From Methylococcaceae bacterium (GTDB lineage: Bacteria > Pseudomonadota > Gammaproteobacteria > Methylococcales > Methylomonadaceae), in the NCBI GenBank assembly GCA_007280895.1, contig QYQN01000002.1, positions 1 through 56,775 of the forward strand: 56,775 bases of DNA, written 5' to 3'. The position numbers and the translations under genes were made by a program. The notes below the pieces were generated by a model. The model saw only the letters and a program-made list of their open reading frames with translations, did no database searches and had not been told where the DNA came from. Shown one piece after another: positions 37,080 to 45,363 of this stretch (positions are counted from its first letter, which is position 1; each line of letters starts with the position of its first letter).

Positions 37080-38105
37080 ATGGCGACACAGGAAACAATG
37101 CAAGATATGAAATCCAGAGGCGCGCTCTGGGGGTTTGGTGTTTTTGGTATCATTGTGATGGTTGTTATGATTATTTTAGGTGCTTGGTGGGGCAGTGAGC
37201 CAGGTCAATTTAACATTATGGATGAGGCAGAAAAGCGTGCCGAAGAAACGCACGAAACCGATGCTATTCCTATTGGCTATGTTTATACCAACACCTTGGC
37301 ACATATTGCAGAAGTGTTATTGCACAAACCAGGCGGTTATATTACTAACGATGTAGGTCCGCCAGGTGTATTTTTGGACAACGTACCAAACTGGGAGTTT
37401 GGTGCTTTAGTTATGTTGCGTGATGCAACTTCAGCGTTGCGTAACCATTTTGCTAGAGATCAGTCACAATCAGCAGAAGATCCTGATTTAGCCATCGCTG
37501 AACCTTATTTTTATTTTGAAAATGATTCGTGGGCATTGCCATCAACCGAAGCAGAATATGAAAAAGGGATTGAAGCTTTGCACAAATATATGGAACGTTT
37601 GCAGCATTTTGGTGGCAATATCAAACATGCACAGTTTTATTCCAGAGCAGATAACCTTTGGCAATATACCGAAGTGGTTATTAAGCGTTTAGGTGGTTTG
37701 TCGACACGCTTAACCGCTAATAGCTCAGGCTCAAATTATGGGCCTGGGTTGACTGATTTAGAACGTGAAGAGCAAGATAAGCAAGGCACGTCCATAGCTA
37801 AAGTAACGTGGTTAGAAGTTGATGATGTTTTTTATGAGGCTCGTGGTGCAAGTTGGGCATTACTGCATATTCTTCGTGCCATAAAGTATGATTTTAAAGA
37901 TATTTTATTAGATAAGCGTGCGATGAGAACAGTTGACATCATGATTAAAGCCTTAGAAAATTCATTGGAACCAATTTTTAGCCCAATGATTTTAAATGGT
38001 GATGGTTATGGCTTATTTGCAAATTACTCGTTAACCATGGCAAATTATGTGGCGCGTGCTAATGCAGCAGCATTGGATTTACGAGATATTATGAATCGTG
38101 GGTAA
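37080..38105 (+). CDS. DUF2333 membrane-anchored protein
   Basis: 341 aa with one N-terminal membrane helix (LWGFGVFGIIVMVVMIILGAWW) and a large, probably periplasmic, helical domain. Recognisable DUF2333 blocks are PIGYVYTNTLAHIAEVLLHKPGG, FLDNVPNWEFGALVMLRDA, and a late helical part ending MANYVARANAAALDLRDIM. The family is found mainly in gammaproteobacteria and has no assigned function. A DUF4389 membrane protein follows 11 bp later, so the two probably act together (inference). The 189-bp gap before it has no visible gene. Confidence 0.88.
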   Translation: MATQETMQDMKSRGALWGFGVFGIIVMVVMIILGAWWGSEPGQFNIMDEAEKRAEETHETDAIPIGYVYTNTLAHIAEVLLHKPGGYITNDVGPPGVFLDNVPNWEFGALVMLRDATSALRNHFARDQSQSAEDPDLAIAEPYFYFENDSWALPSTEAEYEKGIEALHKYMERLQHFGGNIKHAQFYSRADNLWQYTEVVIKRLGGLSTRLTANSSGSNYGPGLTDLEREEQDKQGTSIAKVTWLEVDDVFYEARGASWALLHILRAIKYDFKDILLDKRAMRTVDIMIKALENSLEPIFSPMILNGDGYGLFANYSLTMANYVARANAAALDLRDIMNRG

Positions 38106-38116
38106 AAAAAAGGACT

Positions 38117-38446
38117 ATGGACATAAATAAAGACGCTATAAATCAAAATTTGCAACAGCTAAGCACATGGAAAAGACTGTTTTTTATGTTGGTCTTTGGC
38201 ATAATCGGGGAGTTATTGCGCTTATTGTTATGGGCAGTAATCATTTTGCAAGTGGTATCAACCTTATTAACAGGTAAAGCTAACGAGAATATTCTTAGTT
38301 TTGGTAAAAACCTTTCGTTATACTCCTATCATATTTTATTGTTTGTGACGTTTAATACAGAAACTCTGCCTTTTCCGTTTTCTGATTGGACTGCCACAAC
38401 TGAATTACAAGAAAATACTGACCCAAACTCAGCTCAAAAAAACTAA
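38117..38446 (+). CDS. DUF4389 membrane protein
   Basis: 109 aa with an N-terminal cytoplasmic stretch and a membrane helix (LRLLLWAVIILQVVSTLL). It shares the DUF4389 pattern LSLYSYHILLFVTFNTETLPFPFSDW, where the charged and aromatic tail follows the second helical segment. It is encoded directly after DUF2333 and ends before a strong hairpin. The function of the family is unknown. Confidence 0.82.
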   Translation: MDINKDAINQNLQQLSTWKRLFFMLVFGIIGELLRLLLWAVIILQVVSTLLTGKANENILSFGKNLSLYSYHILLFVTFNTETLPFPFSDWTATTELQENTDPNSAQKN

Positions 38447-38460
38447 GCTTTGTGTAAGGT

Positions 38461-38486
38461 GAACCCAAACTTATGCGTTTGGGTTC
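38461..38486. terminator. Convergent hairpin terminator, DUF4389 / parB
   Basis: A perfect 10-bp stem GAACCCAAAC / GTTTGGGTTC with loop TTATGC lies between the converging ends of the DUF4389 gene and parB. T runs after the stem are short in both directions, so it may be a partly Rho-assisted terminator. Confidence 0.65.
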
Positions 38487-38492
38487 ATTCGT

Positions 38493-39365
38493 TCAATCAG
38501 GCATGGGCGAGTTTATATGCTCAAGAATGCCATCAAATTCATCTAAACTGGTGTAGTGAATGACAAGTTTACCGCTGCCATTATCTTTATGAGCAATCTC
38601 TACTTTTGCCCCCAAGCGCGAGCTTAAATCACGCTGAAGTTTAAGCGTGTCATGATCAATGTGTTGCGTGACTGATTTTTTTTGTGCAGGCTCGCTAAGA
38701 AGATCTTTCACTAAGCGTTCTGTTGCGCGTACCGACAAGCCTTCTTTGGCGATTTTTTGCCCAGCTAAAATTTGTTTCTGCGCCTCTAATGGCAGCAATG
38801 CTCGCGCATGCCCCATTTCTAGCTGTCTTTCTTGCAACAAAATTTTAATTTCCGGTTGAAGCTCAATTAAGCGCAGCAAATTAGTGACTGTGGTACGTGA
38901 TTTTCCAATAGCGGTCGCCACTTGCTGATGAGTCATGCCAAATTCATGCAATAAGCGTTTTAATGCTTCTGCTTCTTCTAAAGGATTTAAATCTTCACGT
39001 TGAATATTTTCAATAAGCGTTTGTGCCATGGTGGTACGGTCATCAATGCTTTTGATGACCACAGGCACGCTTTCCAGTCCAACCAATTGTGCGGCACGCC
39101 AGCGCCGTTCGCCAGCAACAATTTCGTATTTATTATCATCAAGTTGACGCACAATGATGGGTTGAATAATGCCTTGCGAGCGAATAGAGTCTGCTAACTC
39201 TTGCAGCTTCTCTGGATTAATATCTCGTCTAGGTTGGTATTTCCCCCGTTGTAGAAACTCAATAGGTAAAGATTGCTGGGTGGCGTGTGGTTTTTCTTCT
39301 TTATGAGATACATCACCTAATAAAGCGTCTAAACCTCGCCCTAATCCACGTTTGGGTAAAGCCAT
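38493..39365 (-). CDS. parB: Chromosome partitioning protein ParB
   Basis: 290 aa. ParB is the parS-binding CTPase that loads onto the origin region and stimulates ParA. Order: ParA-contacting N-terminus ALPKRGLGRGLDALLGD, CTP-binding domain with GKYQPRRDINPEKLQELADSI and GERRWRAAQ, helix-turn-helix (MTHQQVATAIGKSRTTVTNLLRL), and C-terminal dimerisation domain. All motifs are intact, so this is the functional ParB even though a shortened homologue lies just upstream. I did not notice a canonical parS in the window, but I could not search exhaustively. Confidence 0.97.
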   Translation of the reverse strand: MALPKRGLGRGLDALLGDVSHKEEKPHATQQSLPIEFLQRGKYQPRRDINPEKLQELADSIRSQGIIQPIIVRQLDDNKYEIVAGERRWRAAQLVGLESVPVVIKSIDDRTTMAQTLIENIQREDLNPLEEAEALKRLLHEFGMTHQQVATAIGKSRTTVTNLLRLIELQPEIKILLQERQLEMGHARALLPLEAQKQILAGQKIAKEGLSVRATERLVKDLLSEPAQKKSVTQHIDHDTLKLQRDLSSRLGAKVEIAHKDNGSGKLVIHYTSLDEFDGILEHINSPMPD

Positions 39366-39404
39366 AAGTTGTTCTCAAGAAAAGGGTGGGATTAATAATG
39401 GTGT

Positions 39405-39647
39405 TTACTTGTTATGTTGAAGTAAGGTTTCAAGGTCGTCTAAAAGTTGTTTTAGGTATTCGGCTTCCTGCAAGATATCAAGGTGGTTTTCTTTGTACAG
39501 CGTGATCAAGCTCTGTTGATGGGTTATGTTTTGTAAAGAGGGTGTTTCTGTTTCGGCGAGTGGCGAAATACTCTTAGCTGTTTCGGTGTTAGTATCCGCC
39601 AGTAAAGACTCCAAGCCTCTACCTAAACCGCGTTTTTTTGTGGTCAT
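39405..39647 (-). CDS. 80-aa mini-ParB: ParB N-terminal motif without CTPase, HTH or dimer domains
   Basis: 80 aa, starting one base after the parA stop (TAA-T-ATG). Residues 3-17, TKKRGLGRGLESLLAD, copy the ParB N-terminus KRGLGRGLDALLGD almost exactly. In ParB that segment contacts ParA and stimulates its ATPase. After a Ser/Thr/Glu-rich linker the protein ends in a probable amphipathic helix (DILQEAEYLKQLLDDLETLL) that could dimerise. Nothing of the CTP-binding or DNA-binding domains remains. The tight coupling to parA and the intact frame argue against random decay. A role as a soluble ParA regulator is inference. A remnant of a parB duplication is the alternative. Confidence 0.75.
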   Translation of the reverse strand: MTTKKRGLGRGLESLLADTNTETAKSISPLAETETPSLQNITHQQSLITLYKENHLDILQEAEYLKQLLDDLETLLQHNK

Positions 39648-39648
39648 A

Positions 39649-40416
39649 TTAGTGTTTTTCTTTGTTAATAAGTTCTTGAGCTAAGGCTGTGTAAGCAAGT
39701 GCGCCGCGCGAAGATTTGTCATAGTTTAAAACGGGAAGCCCGTGGCTAGGTGCTTCTGCCAGTCGAATATTGCGTGGGACACAGGTTAAAAAAACAGCCT
39801 CACCAAAAAAACGAATCAATTGTTCGGAGACGTCTTTTGTTAACCTATTTCTGTCATCGTACATGGTTCTTAGAATCCCTTCTAAATGTAAGCTAGGATT
39901 GACTGTTTCCTGAATGTTTTTTAATGTCGACATTAATGCAGAAATACCTTCCAAGGCATAATATTCACATTGCATAGGAATTAATAAGCTATCTGCTGCA
40001 ACCATTGCATTTAAGGTTAACATATTTAACGAGGGTGGGCAGTCAATCAAGATGTAGTCATAATTTGCTTGAATACTAATTAAAGCCTCAGCAAGACGAC
40101 TTTCTTTGCGTTCAGCAGTTAAAAGTTGAACTTCAGCGGCAGTTAAATCAGCATTACCAGGAATGATAGAAAAGTTTAATTCTGGTAACGGGATGATCGT
40201 TTGTGCAGCAGGAATATCTTCCATTAATAAGTCATAACTAGAGTATTGGATATTTTCTTTATCAACACCACAGCCCATTGCCGCATTGCCTTGAGCGTCA
40301 AGATCAATCAATAGTATGCGTCGATTCTGGGCGGCGAGGGAGGCCGATAAATTAACACTGGTTGTGGTTTTTCCAACGCCACCTTTTTGATTAGTAATGG
40401 CAATAATTTTAGTCAC
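39649..40416 (-). CDS. parA: Chromosome partitioning ATPase ParA (Soj)
   Basis: 255 aa. A deviant Walker A ATPase: ITNQKGGVGKTTTSVNLSASL. Further motifs are LLIDLDAQGNAAMGCG and ILIDCPPSLNMLTLNAM. It moves the origin region by a diffusion-ratchet mechanism with ParB. It lies 1 bp after rsmG and is followed 1 bp later by the mini-ParB, then parB. The order mnmG-rsmG-parA-parB is typical of the oriC-proximal cluster in bacteria. Confidence 0.97.
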   Translation of the reverse strand: MTKIIAITNQKGGVGKTTTSVNLSASLAAQNRRILLIDLDAQGNAAMGCGVDKENIQYSSYDLLMEDIPAAQTIIPLPELNFSIIPGNADLTAAEVQLLTAERKESRLAEALISIQANYDYILIDCPPSLNMLTLNAMVAADSLLIPMQCEYYALEGISALMSTLKNIQETVNPSLHLEGILRTMYDDRNRLTKDVSEQLIRFFGEAVFLTCVPRNIRLAEAPSHGLPVLNYDKSSRGALAYTALAQELINKEKH

Positions 40417-40417
40417 G

Positions 40418-41107
40418 TTAAGATTCCAAGGTAGAGGCTAAGAGGGTTATGGCGGTTATTTGAATCACACAACGTTCAGCGTTTACGCCAGGAAGACTAA
40501 GGGGGGTGCAGTGCGTATGCGCACTCATTGTACTGGGTAATGTGGCTATTTCAGTTGCTGCGTGTTGACCTTTCATAGCAAGCAATTGCCCGTCTGGGTG
40601 GATGACATGGGCAGTTAGTTTAATAATATCCTGAAGACTGGCAAAGGCACGTGTTATCGCAGTATCGTAAAGTAGCTCAGGGATATAGGTTTCCACGCGT
40701 TGATGAAGGACGGCAACATTGGTGAGTTTTAATTCCACTATTGCTTGTTGTACAAAGCGTGTTTTTTTAGCGTTACTGTCCAGCAACATAAACTGTTTGT
40801 CTGGACACGCTATCGCTAAAGGAATGCCTGGCAAGCCAGCTCCCGTACCAATATCAATAATGCGCTCACCTAAAACGAGGGGCTGAATGGCTAGGCTATC
40901 AATGATGTGTAATTTAATCATTTCGTCGATAGCGTTAATCGCCGTGAGATTGTAGATTTTATTCCATTTTTGAATTAATAAGATAAACAGACTCAGTTGC
41001 TCAAGCTGGACATGAGAAAGTGTGATATTTAATGCCTTAATGCTTGTTTCTAAAAGCGTTTGGCAAGATGTTGGCAGCTGAGTAGAGGACTTTTTGGCAA
41101 CATTCAT
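40418..41107 (-). CDS. rsmG: 16S rRNA (guanine(527)-N7)-methyltransferase RsmG
   Basis: 229 aa. It methylates G527 of 16S rRNA, and loss gives low-level streptomycin resistance in known species. Motifs: KWNKIYNLTAINAIDEMIKLHIIDSL, the SAM site IIDIGTGAGLPGIPLAIA, and FMLLDSNAKKTRF. The start overlaps the mnmG stop (TAATG), so translation is coupled to mnmG. Confidence 0.97.
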   Translation of the reverse strand: MNVAKKSSTQLPTSCQTLLETSIKALNITLSHVQLEQLSLFILLIQKWNKIYNLTAINAIDEMIKLHIIDSLAIQPLVLGERIIDIGTGAGLPGIPLAIACPDKQFMLLDSNAKKTRFVQQAIVELKLTNVAVLHQRVETYIPELLYDTAITRAFASLQDIIKLTAHVIHPDGQLLAMKGQHAATEIATLPSTMSAHTHCTPLSLPGVNAERCVIQITAITLLASTLES

Positions 41108-42978
41108 TAGGCAGATTTCTTTTTTAAATAAACCAATAACAAGGAAATGGCAGCAGGAGTGATCCCAGGAATTCGTGAGGCTTGTCCTAAGGTTTCAGGG
41201 CGTTGCTTGCGTAGTTTTTCGCTGACTTCATTGGAAAGACCCGTGATCGTGAAGTAGTCAAGGGTTAAGGGTAATTTTAAGTGATCGTAACGCAGTGACT
41301 TATCAATTTCAGTTTGTTGACGCGTGATATAGCCTGCATATTTAGCTTGTATTTCAACTTGTTCAGTGACGTGCTCGGGATACTCAAATGTATGCTCAGC
41401 CAGTGCAAGTAAGCCTTGAATATCCACTTCTGGACGACGTAATAATTCCATAAGATTGGCTTCTTTTAGTAAGGGTTTACCCCAGCGCTCAGCCACTTCT
41501 TGTGCAGCAACACTTTCTGTGCGCACCCATTGTTTTTTCATGGTGTCTTGCAGGTCTGTAATAGCGGTACGTTTGTTTTCAAAGCTTGCCCAGCGGTTAT
41601 CAGCCACTAAGCCCAATTCGCGACCTGTGGGGGTCAGGCGTAAATCCGCATTATCTTCGCGTAATAACAATCGGTATTCGGCACGACTGGTGAACATACG
41701 GTAAGGCTCTTGAGTGCCGCGCGTGATTAAATCATCAATCATTACGCCAATGTAAGCCTCATCACGTCTTGGGCACCAACTGTCAAGCTCTTTGCACTGA
41801 CGAGCAGCATTTAGCCCAGCAATTAAACCTTGAGCAGCGGCTTCTTCATAGCCAGTGGTACCATTAATTTGACCAGCAAAAAATAAACCCTGAACCTGTT
41901 TGGTTTCTAAGGACGCTTTTAAGTCGCGAGGGTCAAAAAAATCATATTCAATCGCATAGCCTGGTCGGACAATCTCAGCGTTTTCAAAGCCAGTCATTGA
42001 GCGAACAAACTCATATTGCACGTCAAAAGGGAGACTTGTCGAAATGCCATTGGGATAAATTTCATGAGTATCCAAACCTTCAGGTTCAACAAAAATTTGA
42101 TGACTATCGCGCTCAGCAAAGCGAACAACTTTATCTTCGATTGACGGACAATAGCGTGGACCAATGCCTTCAATAACGCCAGAGTATAGTGGTGAGCGAT
42201 CTAAGCCTGCACGAATAATTGCGTGGGTTTTTTCATTAGTGCGAGTGATATAGCAGGGAATTTGTTGGGGATGCTGCGCACGGTGTCCCATAAAGGAAAA
42301 CACGGGAACCGGTTGATCGCCCTCTTGTCGTTCGAGCTTGGTAAAATCAATGGTACGGCCATCAAGGCGAGGGGGGGTGCCAGTTTTTAAGCGTTCCACA
42401 CGAAATGACATAGCACGTAAACGTTCAGCTAACAGTGTGGAAGCAGAATCGCCGGCACGCCCGCCACTGTAGTGTTCAAGGCCAATATGAATTTTACCTG
42501 CTAAAAAAGTACCGGCCGTTAATACCACAGCACGAGCATAAAAGCACAGTCCCATTTGAGTTTTAACACCAATAACGCGATCGTGTTCGATAATTAAATC
42601 TGCGGCCATTTGTTGAAAAAGCGATAAATTGACCTGATTTTCTAAATGGTAACGAATTGCGCGTTTATATAATATACGATCTGCTTGGGCACGTGTGGCG
42701 CGTACAGCGGGGCCTTTGCTGGCATTTAAAGTGCGAAATTGAATGCCCGATAAATCAATAGCATGCGCCATGATGCCACCTAAGGCATCAATTTCTTTAA
42801 CTAAATGACCTTTACCAATGCCGCCAATGGCAGGATTGCAACTCATTTGCCCAAGGGTCTCAATATTTTGCGATAATAATAAGGTATTTGCGCCGCAACG
42901 TGCCGACGCTAACGCAGCTTCGGTGCCAGCATGACCGCCACCGATAACAATGACATCAAAATGTTTTTTGAATTTCAC
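41107..42978 (-). CDS. mnmG: tRNA uridine-5-carboxymethylaminomethyl modification enzyme MnmG
   Basis: 623 aa, standard length. It is an FAD enzyme that works with MnmE to modify the wobble uridine of several tRNAs. FAD-binding sequence [22 protein letters not shown] starts the protein. Then come [37 protein letters not shown], and [22 protein letters not shown]. The C-terminal helical domain binds MnmE. It is first in the mnmG-rsmG-parA-miniParB-parB unit. The mnmG neighbourhood is often close to the replication origin, but dnaA, rpmH and rnpA are not in this window. Confidence 0.98.
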   Translation of the reverse strand: MKFKKHFDVIVIGGGHAGTEAALASARCGANTLLLSQNIETLGQMSCNPAIGGIGKGHLVKEIDALGGIMAHAIDLSGIQFRTLNASKGPAVRATRAQADRILYKRAIRYHLENQVNLSLFQQMAADLIIEHDRVIGVKTQMGLCFYARAVVLTAGTFLAGKIHIGLEHYSGGRAGDSASTLLAERLRAMSFRVERLKTGTPPRLDGRTIDFTKLERQEGDQPVPVFSFMGHRAQHPQQIPCYITRTNEKTHAIIRAGLDRSPLYSGVIEGIGPRYCPSIEDKVVRFAERDSHQIFVEPEGLDTHEIYPNGISTSLPFDVQYEFVRSMTGFENAEIVRPGYAIEYDFFDPRDLKASLETKQVQGLFFAGQINGTTGYEEAAAQGLIAGLNAARQCKELDSWCPRRDEAYIGVMIDDLITRGTQEPYRMFTSRAEYRLLLREDNADLRLTPTGRELGLVADNRWASFENKRTAITDLQDTMKKQWVRTESVAAQEVAERWGKPLLKEANLMELLRRPEVDIQGLLALAEHTFEYPEHVTEQVEIQAKYAGYITRQQTEIDKSLRYDHLKLPLTLDYFTITGLSNEVSEKLRKQRPETLGQASRIPGITPAAISLLLVYLKKKSA

Positions 42979-43038
42979 AAGTTTTGTTAATCTATTGGTA
43001 AGAAGTTAATTTTTAAACGCTATTATAAGAGGTAAACG

Positions 43039-43245
43039 ATGAAAAAAAGTAAAAAACGACAACATTCTATTGATAAAACTGTGCCGAATGTGATTAGAAA
43101 CCCCGTTGCAAAGTTTGCTCATCAGGTGAATAAAACAAGTTTTTTTCGTGATAAAACCAAATATTGCCGTCAAGGTAAGCATCAAGGCCAGGAGGCTTCG
43201 CCGATAATTTTTATAAAAATTATCGGCGAAGCCTCCTGTGCATAG
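43039..43245 (+). CDS. Small basic protein, DUF7230-like, with palindrome-encoded tail
   Basis: 68 aa, below the size most annotations trust, but AGAGG stands at ideal distance before ATG. Its core RNPVAKFAHQVNKTSFFRDKTKY with a Lys/Arg-rich frame resembles a short conserved basic protein family of gammaproteobacteria (DUF7230 from memory). The last about 18 codons are written by a perfect DNA palindrome (43189-43238), giving a near-mirror peptide, EASPIIF then KIIGEAS. The palindrome may be a terminator or an inserted repeat that the frame reads through. Function unknown; an RNA or ribosome role would suit the charge, but that is a guess. Confidence 0.6.
   Translation: MKKSKKRQHSIDKTVPNVIRNPVAKFAHQVNKTSFFRDKTKYCRQGKHQGQEASPIIFIKIIGEASCA
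43189..43238. repeat. 50-bp perfect palindrome
   Basis: The left arm CAGGAGGCTTCGCCGATAATTTTTA is followed directly, with no spacer, by its exact reverse complement. The RNA would fold into a long hairpin; the DNA could extrude a cruciform and is the kind of structure SbcCD cleaves. It overlaps the 3' end of the small basic protein gene and touches the nested inverted repeat that follows. Confidence 0.9.
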
Positions 43246-43348
43246 TGCAGGCACTAGGCGCAAGCCGTATTGCACCAAACCTTGAGCCATCAAGCGTCGC
43301 AATACGGCTTGGCAACTGCTCCGACGTCGCCTAGTGCGACCTATGCAC
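43238..43348. repeat. Nested inverted-repeat element (REP/MITE-like), copy 1
   Basis: Four nested stems are visible: GTGCATAG/CTATGCAC (43238-43245 with 43341-43348), GCACTAGGCG/CGCCTAGTGC (43251-43260 with 43328-43337), CAAGCCGTATTGC/GCAATACGGCTTG (43261-43273 with 43299-43311) and inner CTTGA/TCAAG. The 26-mer GCACTAGGCGCAAGCCGTATTGCACC recurs at 51471-51496 with 23 of 26 identities, so this is a dispersed repeat. There is no ORF inside, so it would have to be mobilised by enzymes from elsewhere. Confidence 0.8.
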
Positions 43349-43388
43349 TGAGTCGTTACGAAATATGTGTAATGAAAGAGGTGTGTAA

Positions 43389-43784
43389 TTATTTTTGCTT
43401 AAACTGATGAATTAAGCGACGTTCTTTTTTATTGGGTTTGTAGCAGCGCAAACTAAAGGGCACAAGTTCGCGTTGTTCTCGTTCGATGGCGCGTTGTGCT
43501 TGGCGTTTAGTGATACTTTCTGGGCTTTCACTGTAAAGTAAAGCCGCGTCTTTGGCGGCACGACGTTGGCTACTGAGCGCCGTGACGGTAATTTCCCAGC
43601 GTAAATTATCTTTGCTGAGGGTAATTATTGCGCCCACACGAATCTCTTTACCTGCTTTAGAGCGTTGATTATTAACATGCACCTTGCCGCCGGTAATGGC
43701 CGCTGCGGCGAGGCTGCGTGTTTTATAAAAACGGGCTGCCCATAGCCATTTATCTAGGCGGATGCAGTCTAATTGAGTCGTCAC
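43389..43784 (-). CDS. hslR: Heat shock protein 15 (S4-domain RNA-binding protein HslR)
   Basis: 131 aa. The N-terminal S4 fold ([32 protein letters not shown]) is followed by a highly basic tail. HslR recycles stalled 50S subunits that still carry peptidyl-tRNA by binding the free large subunit. Length and the [14 protein letters not shown] signature are diagnostic. It overlaps ispH by 4 bp, an arrangement that couples their translation. Confidence 0.94.
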   Translation of the reverse strand: MTTQLDCIRLDKWLWAARFYKTRSLAAAAITGGKVHVNNQRSKAGKEIRVGAIITLSKDNLRWEITVTALSSQRRAAKDAALLYSESPESITKRQAQRAIEREQRELVPFSLRCYKPNKKERRLIHQFKQK

Positions 43785-44731
43785 AGATGTTTATGATTTT
43801 TTAAGCCTTTAGGTAATGAAAATACGACTTTTTCTTCAATGCCTTGAATTTCAATGGTGGATTGTCCGCCCCATGCTTTAAGACGATTAATAACTTCTTG
43901 CACTAACACTTCGGGGGCAGAGGCACCAGCCGTGACACCCACTACCTTAATATTGGCAAACCAGCTTTCTTGCATATCCATTGCCGTGTCGATTAAGTAC
44001 GCAGGTTTGCCAAGTTGCTCAGCAATTTCACGTAAACGATTTGAATTAGAGCTATTAGGGGAACCTACTACTAAAATGGTATCTGCCGTTTTGGCTAATT
44101 CATACACGGCATCTTGACGATTTTGTGTTGCATAACAAATATCATCTTTTTTCTGGTCTTGAATTGAACTAAATCGTTGACGTAAGGCATCAACCATCAC
44201 CTGCGTATCGGTCATCGATAGTGTGGTTTGCGTGACATAGGCTAGATTATTGGGGTTGTTGACGGTTAATTTTGCGACATCGTCAGGCGTTTCAACTAAA
44301 TAAATGCCACCATTTTCGGTGCATTTTTCATACTGTCCCATGGTGCCTTCTACTTCAGGATGACCAGCATGACCAATAAGAATAACCTCACGATCTGATT
44401 TTGCGTGTTTCGCAACTTGTAAGTGAACTTTAGTGACTAATGGGCAGGTGGCATCAAAGATAGTAAGGTTACGTTCTTTGGCTTCCTGTTGAACTTGTTT
44501 TGAGACGCCATGCGCACTAAATATAAGATGAGAACCTACGGGTACATCAGTCAGGTCTTCTATAAAAATAGCCCCTTTTTCTTTAAGACCTTCCACAACC
44601 GTACGGTTATGAACTACTTCATGGCGTACATAAATAGGGGCTCCAAAAGTTTCAAGTGCTTGGTCGACTATTTCAATAGCGCGATCAACACCGGCACAAA
44701 ATCCACGTGGGTTAGCTAGTACAATTTGCAT
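43781..44731 (-). CDS. ispH: 4-hydroxy-3-methylbut-2-enyl diphosphate reductase
   Basis: 316 aa, standard. It is the last enzyme of the MEP isoprenoid pathway and holds a [4Fe-4S] cluster. The three cluster Cys lie in [23 protein letters not shown] and [11 protein letters not shown]. The catalytic Glu region reads [10 protein letters not shown], and [11 protein letters not shown] is the conserved substrate-binding stretch. It sits upstream of hslR on the minus strand. A weak ACTTAAC/GTTAAGT hairpin (44770-44787) separates it from rraA. Confidence 0.98.
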   Translation of the reverse strand: MQIVLANPRGFCAGVDRAIEIVDQALETFGAPIYVRHEVVHNRTVVEGLKEKGAIFIEDLTDVPVGSHLIFSAHGVSKQVQQEAKERNLTIFDATCPLVTKVHLQVAKHAKSDREVILIGHAGHPEVEGTMGQYEKCTENGGIYLVETPDDVAKLTVNNPNNLAYVTQTTLSMTDTQVMVDALRQRFSSIQDQKKDDICYATQNRQDAVYELAKTADTILVVGSPNSSNSNRLREIAEQLGKPAYLIDTAMDMQESWFANIKVVGVTAGASAPEVLVQEVINRLKAWGGQSTIEIQGIEEKVVFSLPKGLKNHKHL

Positions 44732-44781
44732 ATCTTGACTTTATTAGTAGGTTAATTTTAGTTATTTTAACTTAACAAATG

Positions 44782-45270
44782 TTAAGTCAGTAATGTTTTT
44801 GCTGCAATAATTCCATCCTCATCGACATATAAATAATGCTCAGATTTAAAATGTATACCGCCAAAATACAGTGCTGTATTACGTTCACCATGGTTTTTTT
44901 TAGTGCTTTTTAGTGGCTGCGTTTGCAGTGCGCGGACGCCAATTGGTAGTTGATTGATGTGTGCTGAGTCGCGAATACAGCCATAAATAAGTACGCCTAC
45001 CCAACCGTGATTAATCGCTTGTTCGGCCAGTTTTGCATCAAATAAAGCGGAATGTAAAAAACCACCGCCATCGACCACTAAAATTTTATTAGTGACGAAT
45101 TCATTGACGGCCTGCTCAATTAAGTCACTATTTTCAAAGGTTTTAAGTGTGCTTATTTGACCAAAAAAAGAGCGTGTTGCGCCGTAGGCTTTAAAAATAG
45201 GTTCGGCAATTTGTAATGCCTCAACAGCGGCATAGCGATCGCATATCTGAGCGGTGCTAAAAGAAGACAT
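44782..45270 (-). CDS. rraA: Ribonuclease E activity regulator RraA
   Basis: 162 aa, usual length. Related to class II HMG/CHA aldolases; in E. coli RraA binds RNase E and lowers its activity. Conserved blocks are STAQICDRY, VDGGGFLHSALFDAKLAEQA and GWVGVLIYGCIRDS, where the Arg and Asp equal the aldolase active-site pair. The tail EHYLYVDEDGIIAA is also typical. Either an RNase E regulator or a small aldolase is possible. It lies 93 bp after the LRAT-like gene on the same strand. Confidence 0.92.
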   Translation of the reverse strand: MSSFSTAQICDRYAAVEALQIAEPIFKAYGATRSFFGQISTLKTFENSDLIEQAVNEFVTNKILVVDGGGFLHSALFDAKLAEQAINHGWVGVLIYGCIRDSAHINQLPIGVRALQTQPLKSTKKNHGERNTALYFGGIHFKSEHYLYVDEDGIIAAKTLLT

Positions 45271-45363
45271 AATGTTCCTAGTAGGTTAATCATTGCGCTT
45301 ATGTTGGCTAACATAAGGTTTTTACTGTGTACGATAGCGGTGGCGGTGAGGTATAAACGTATC

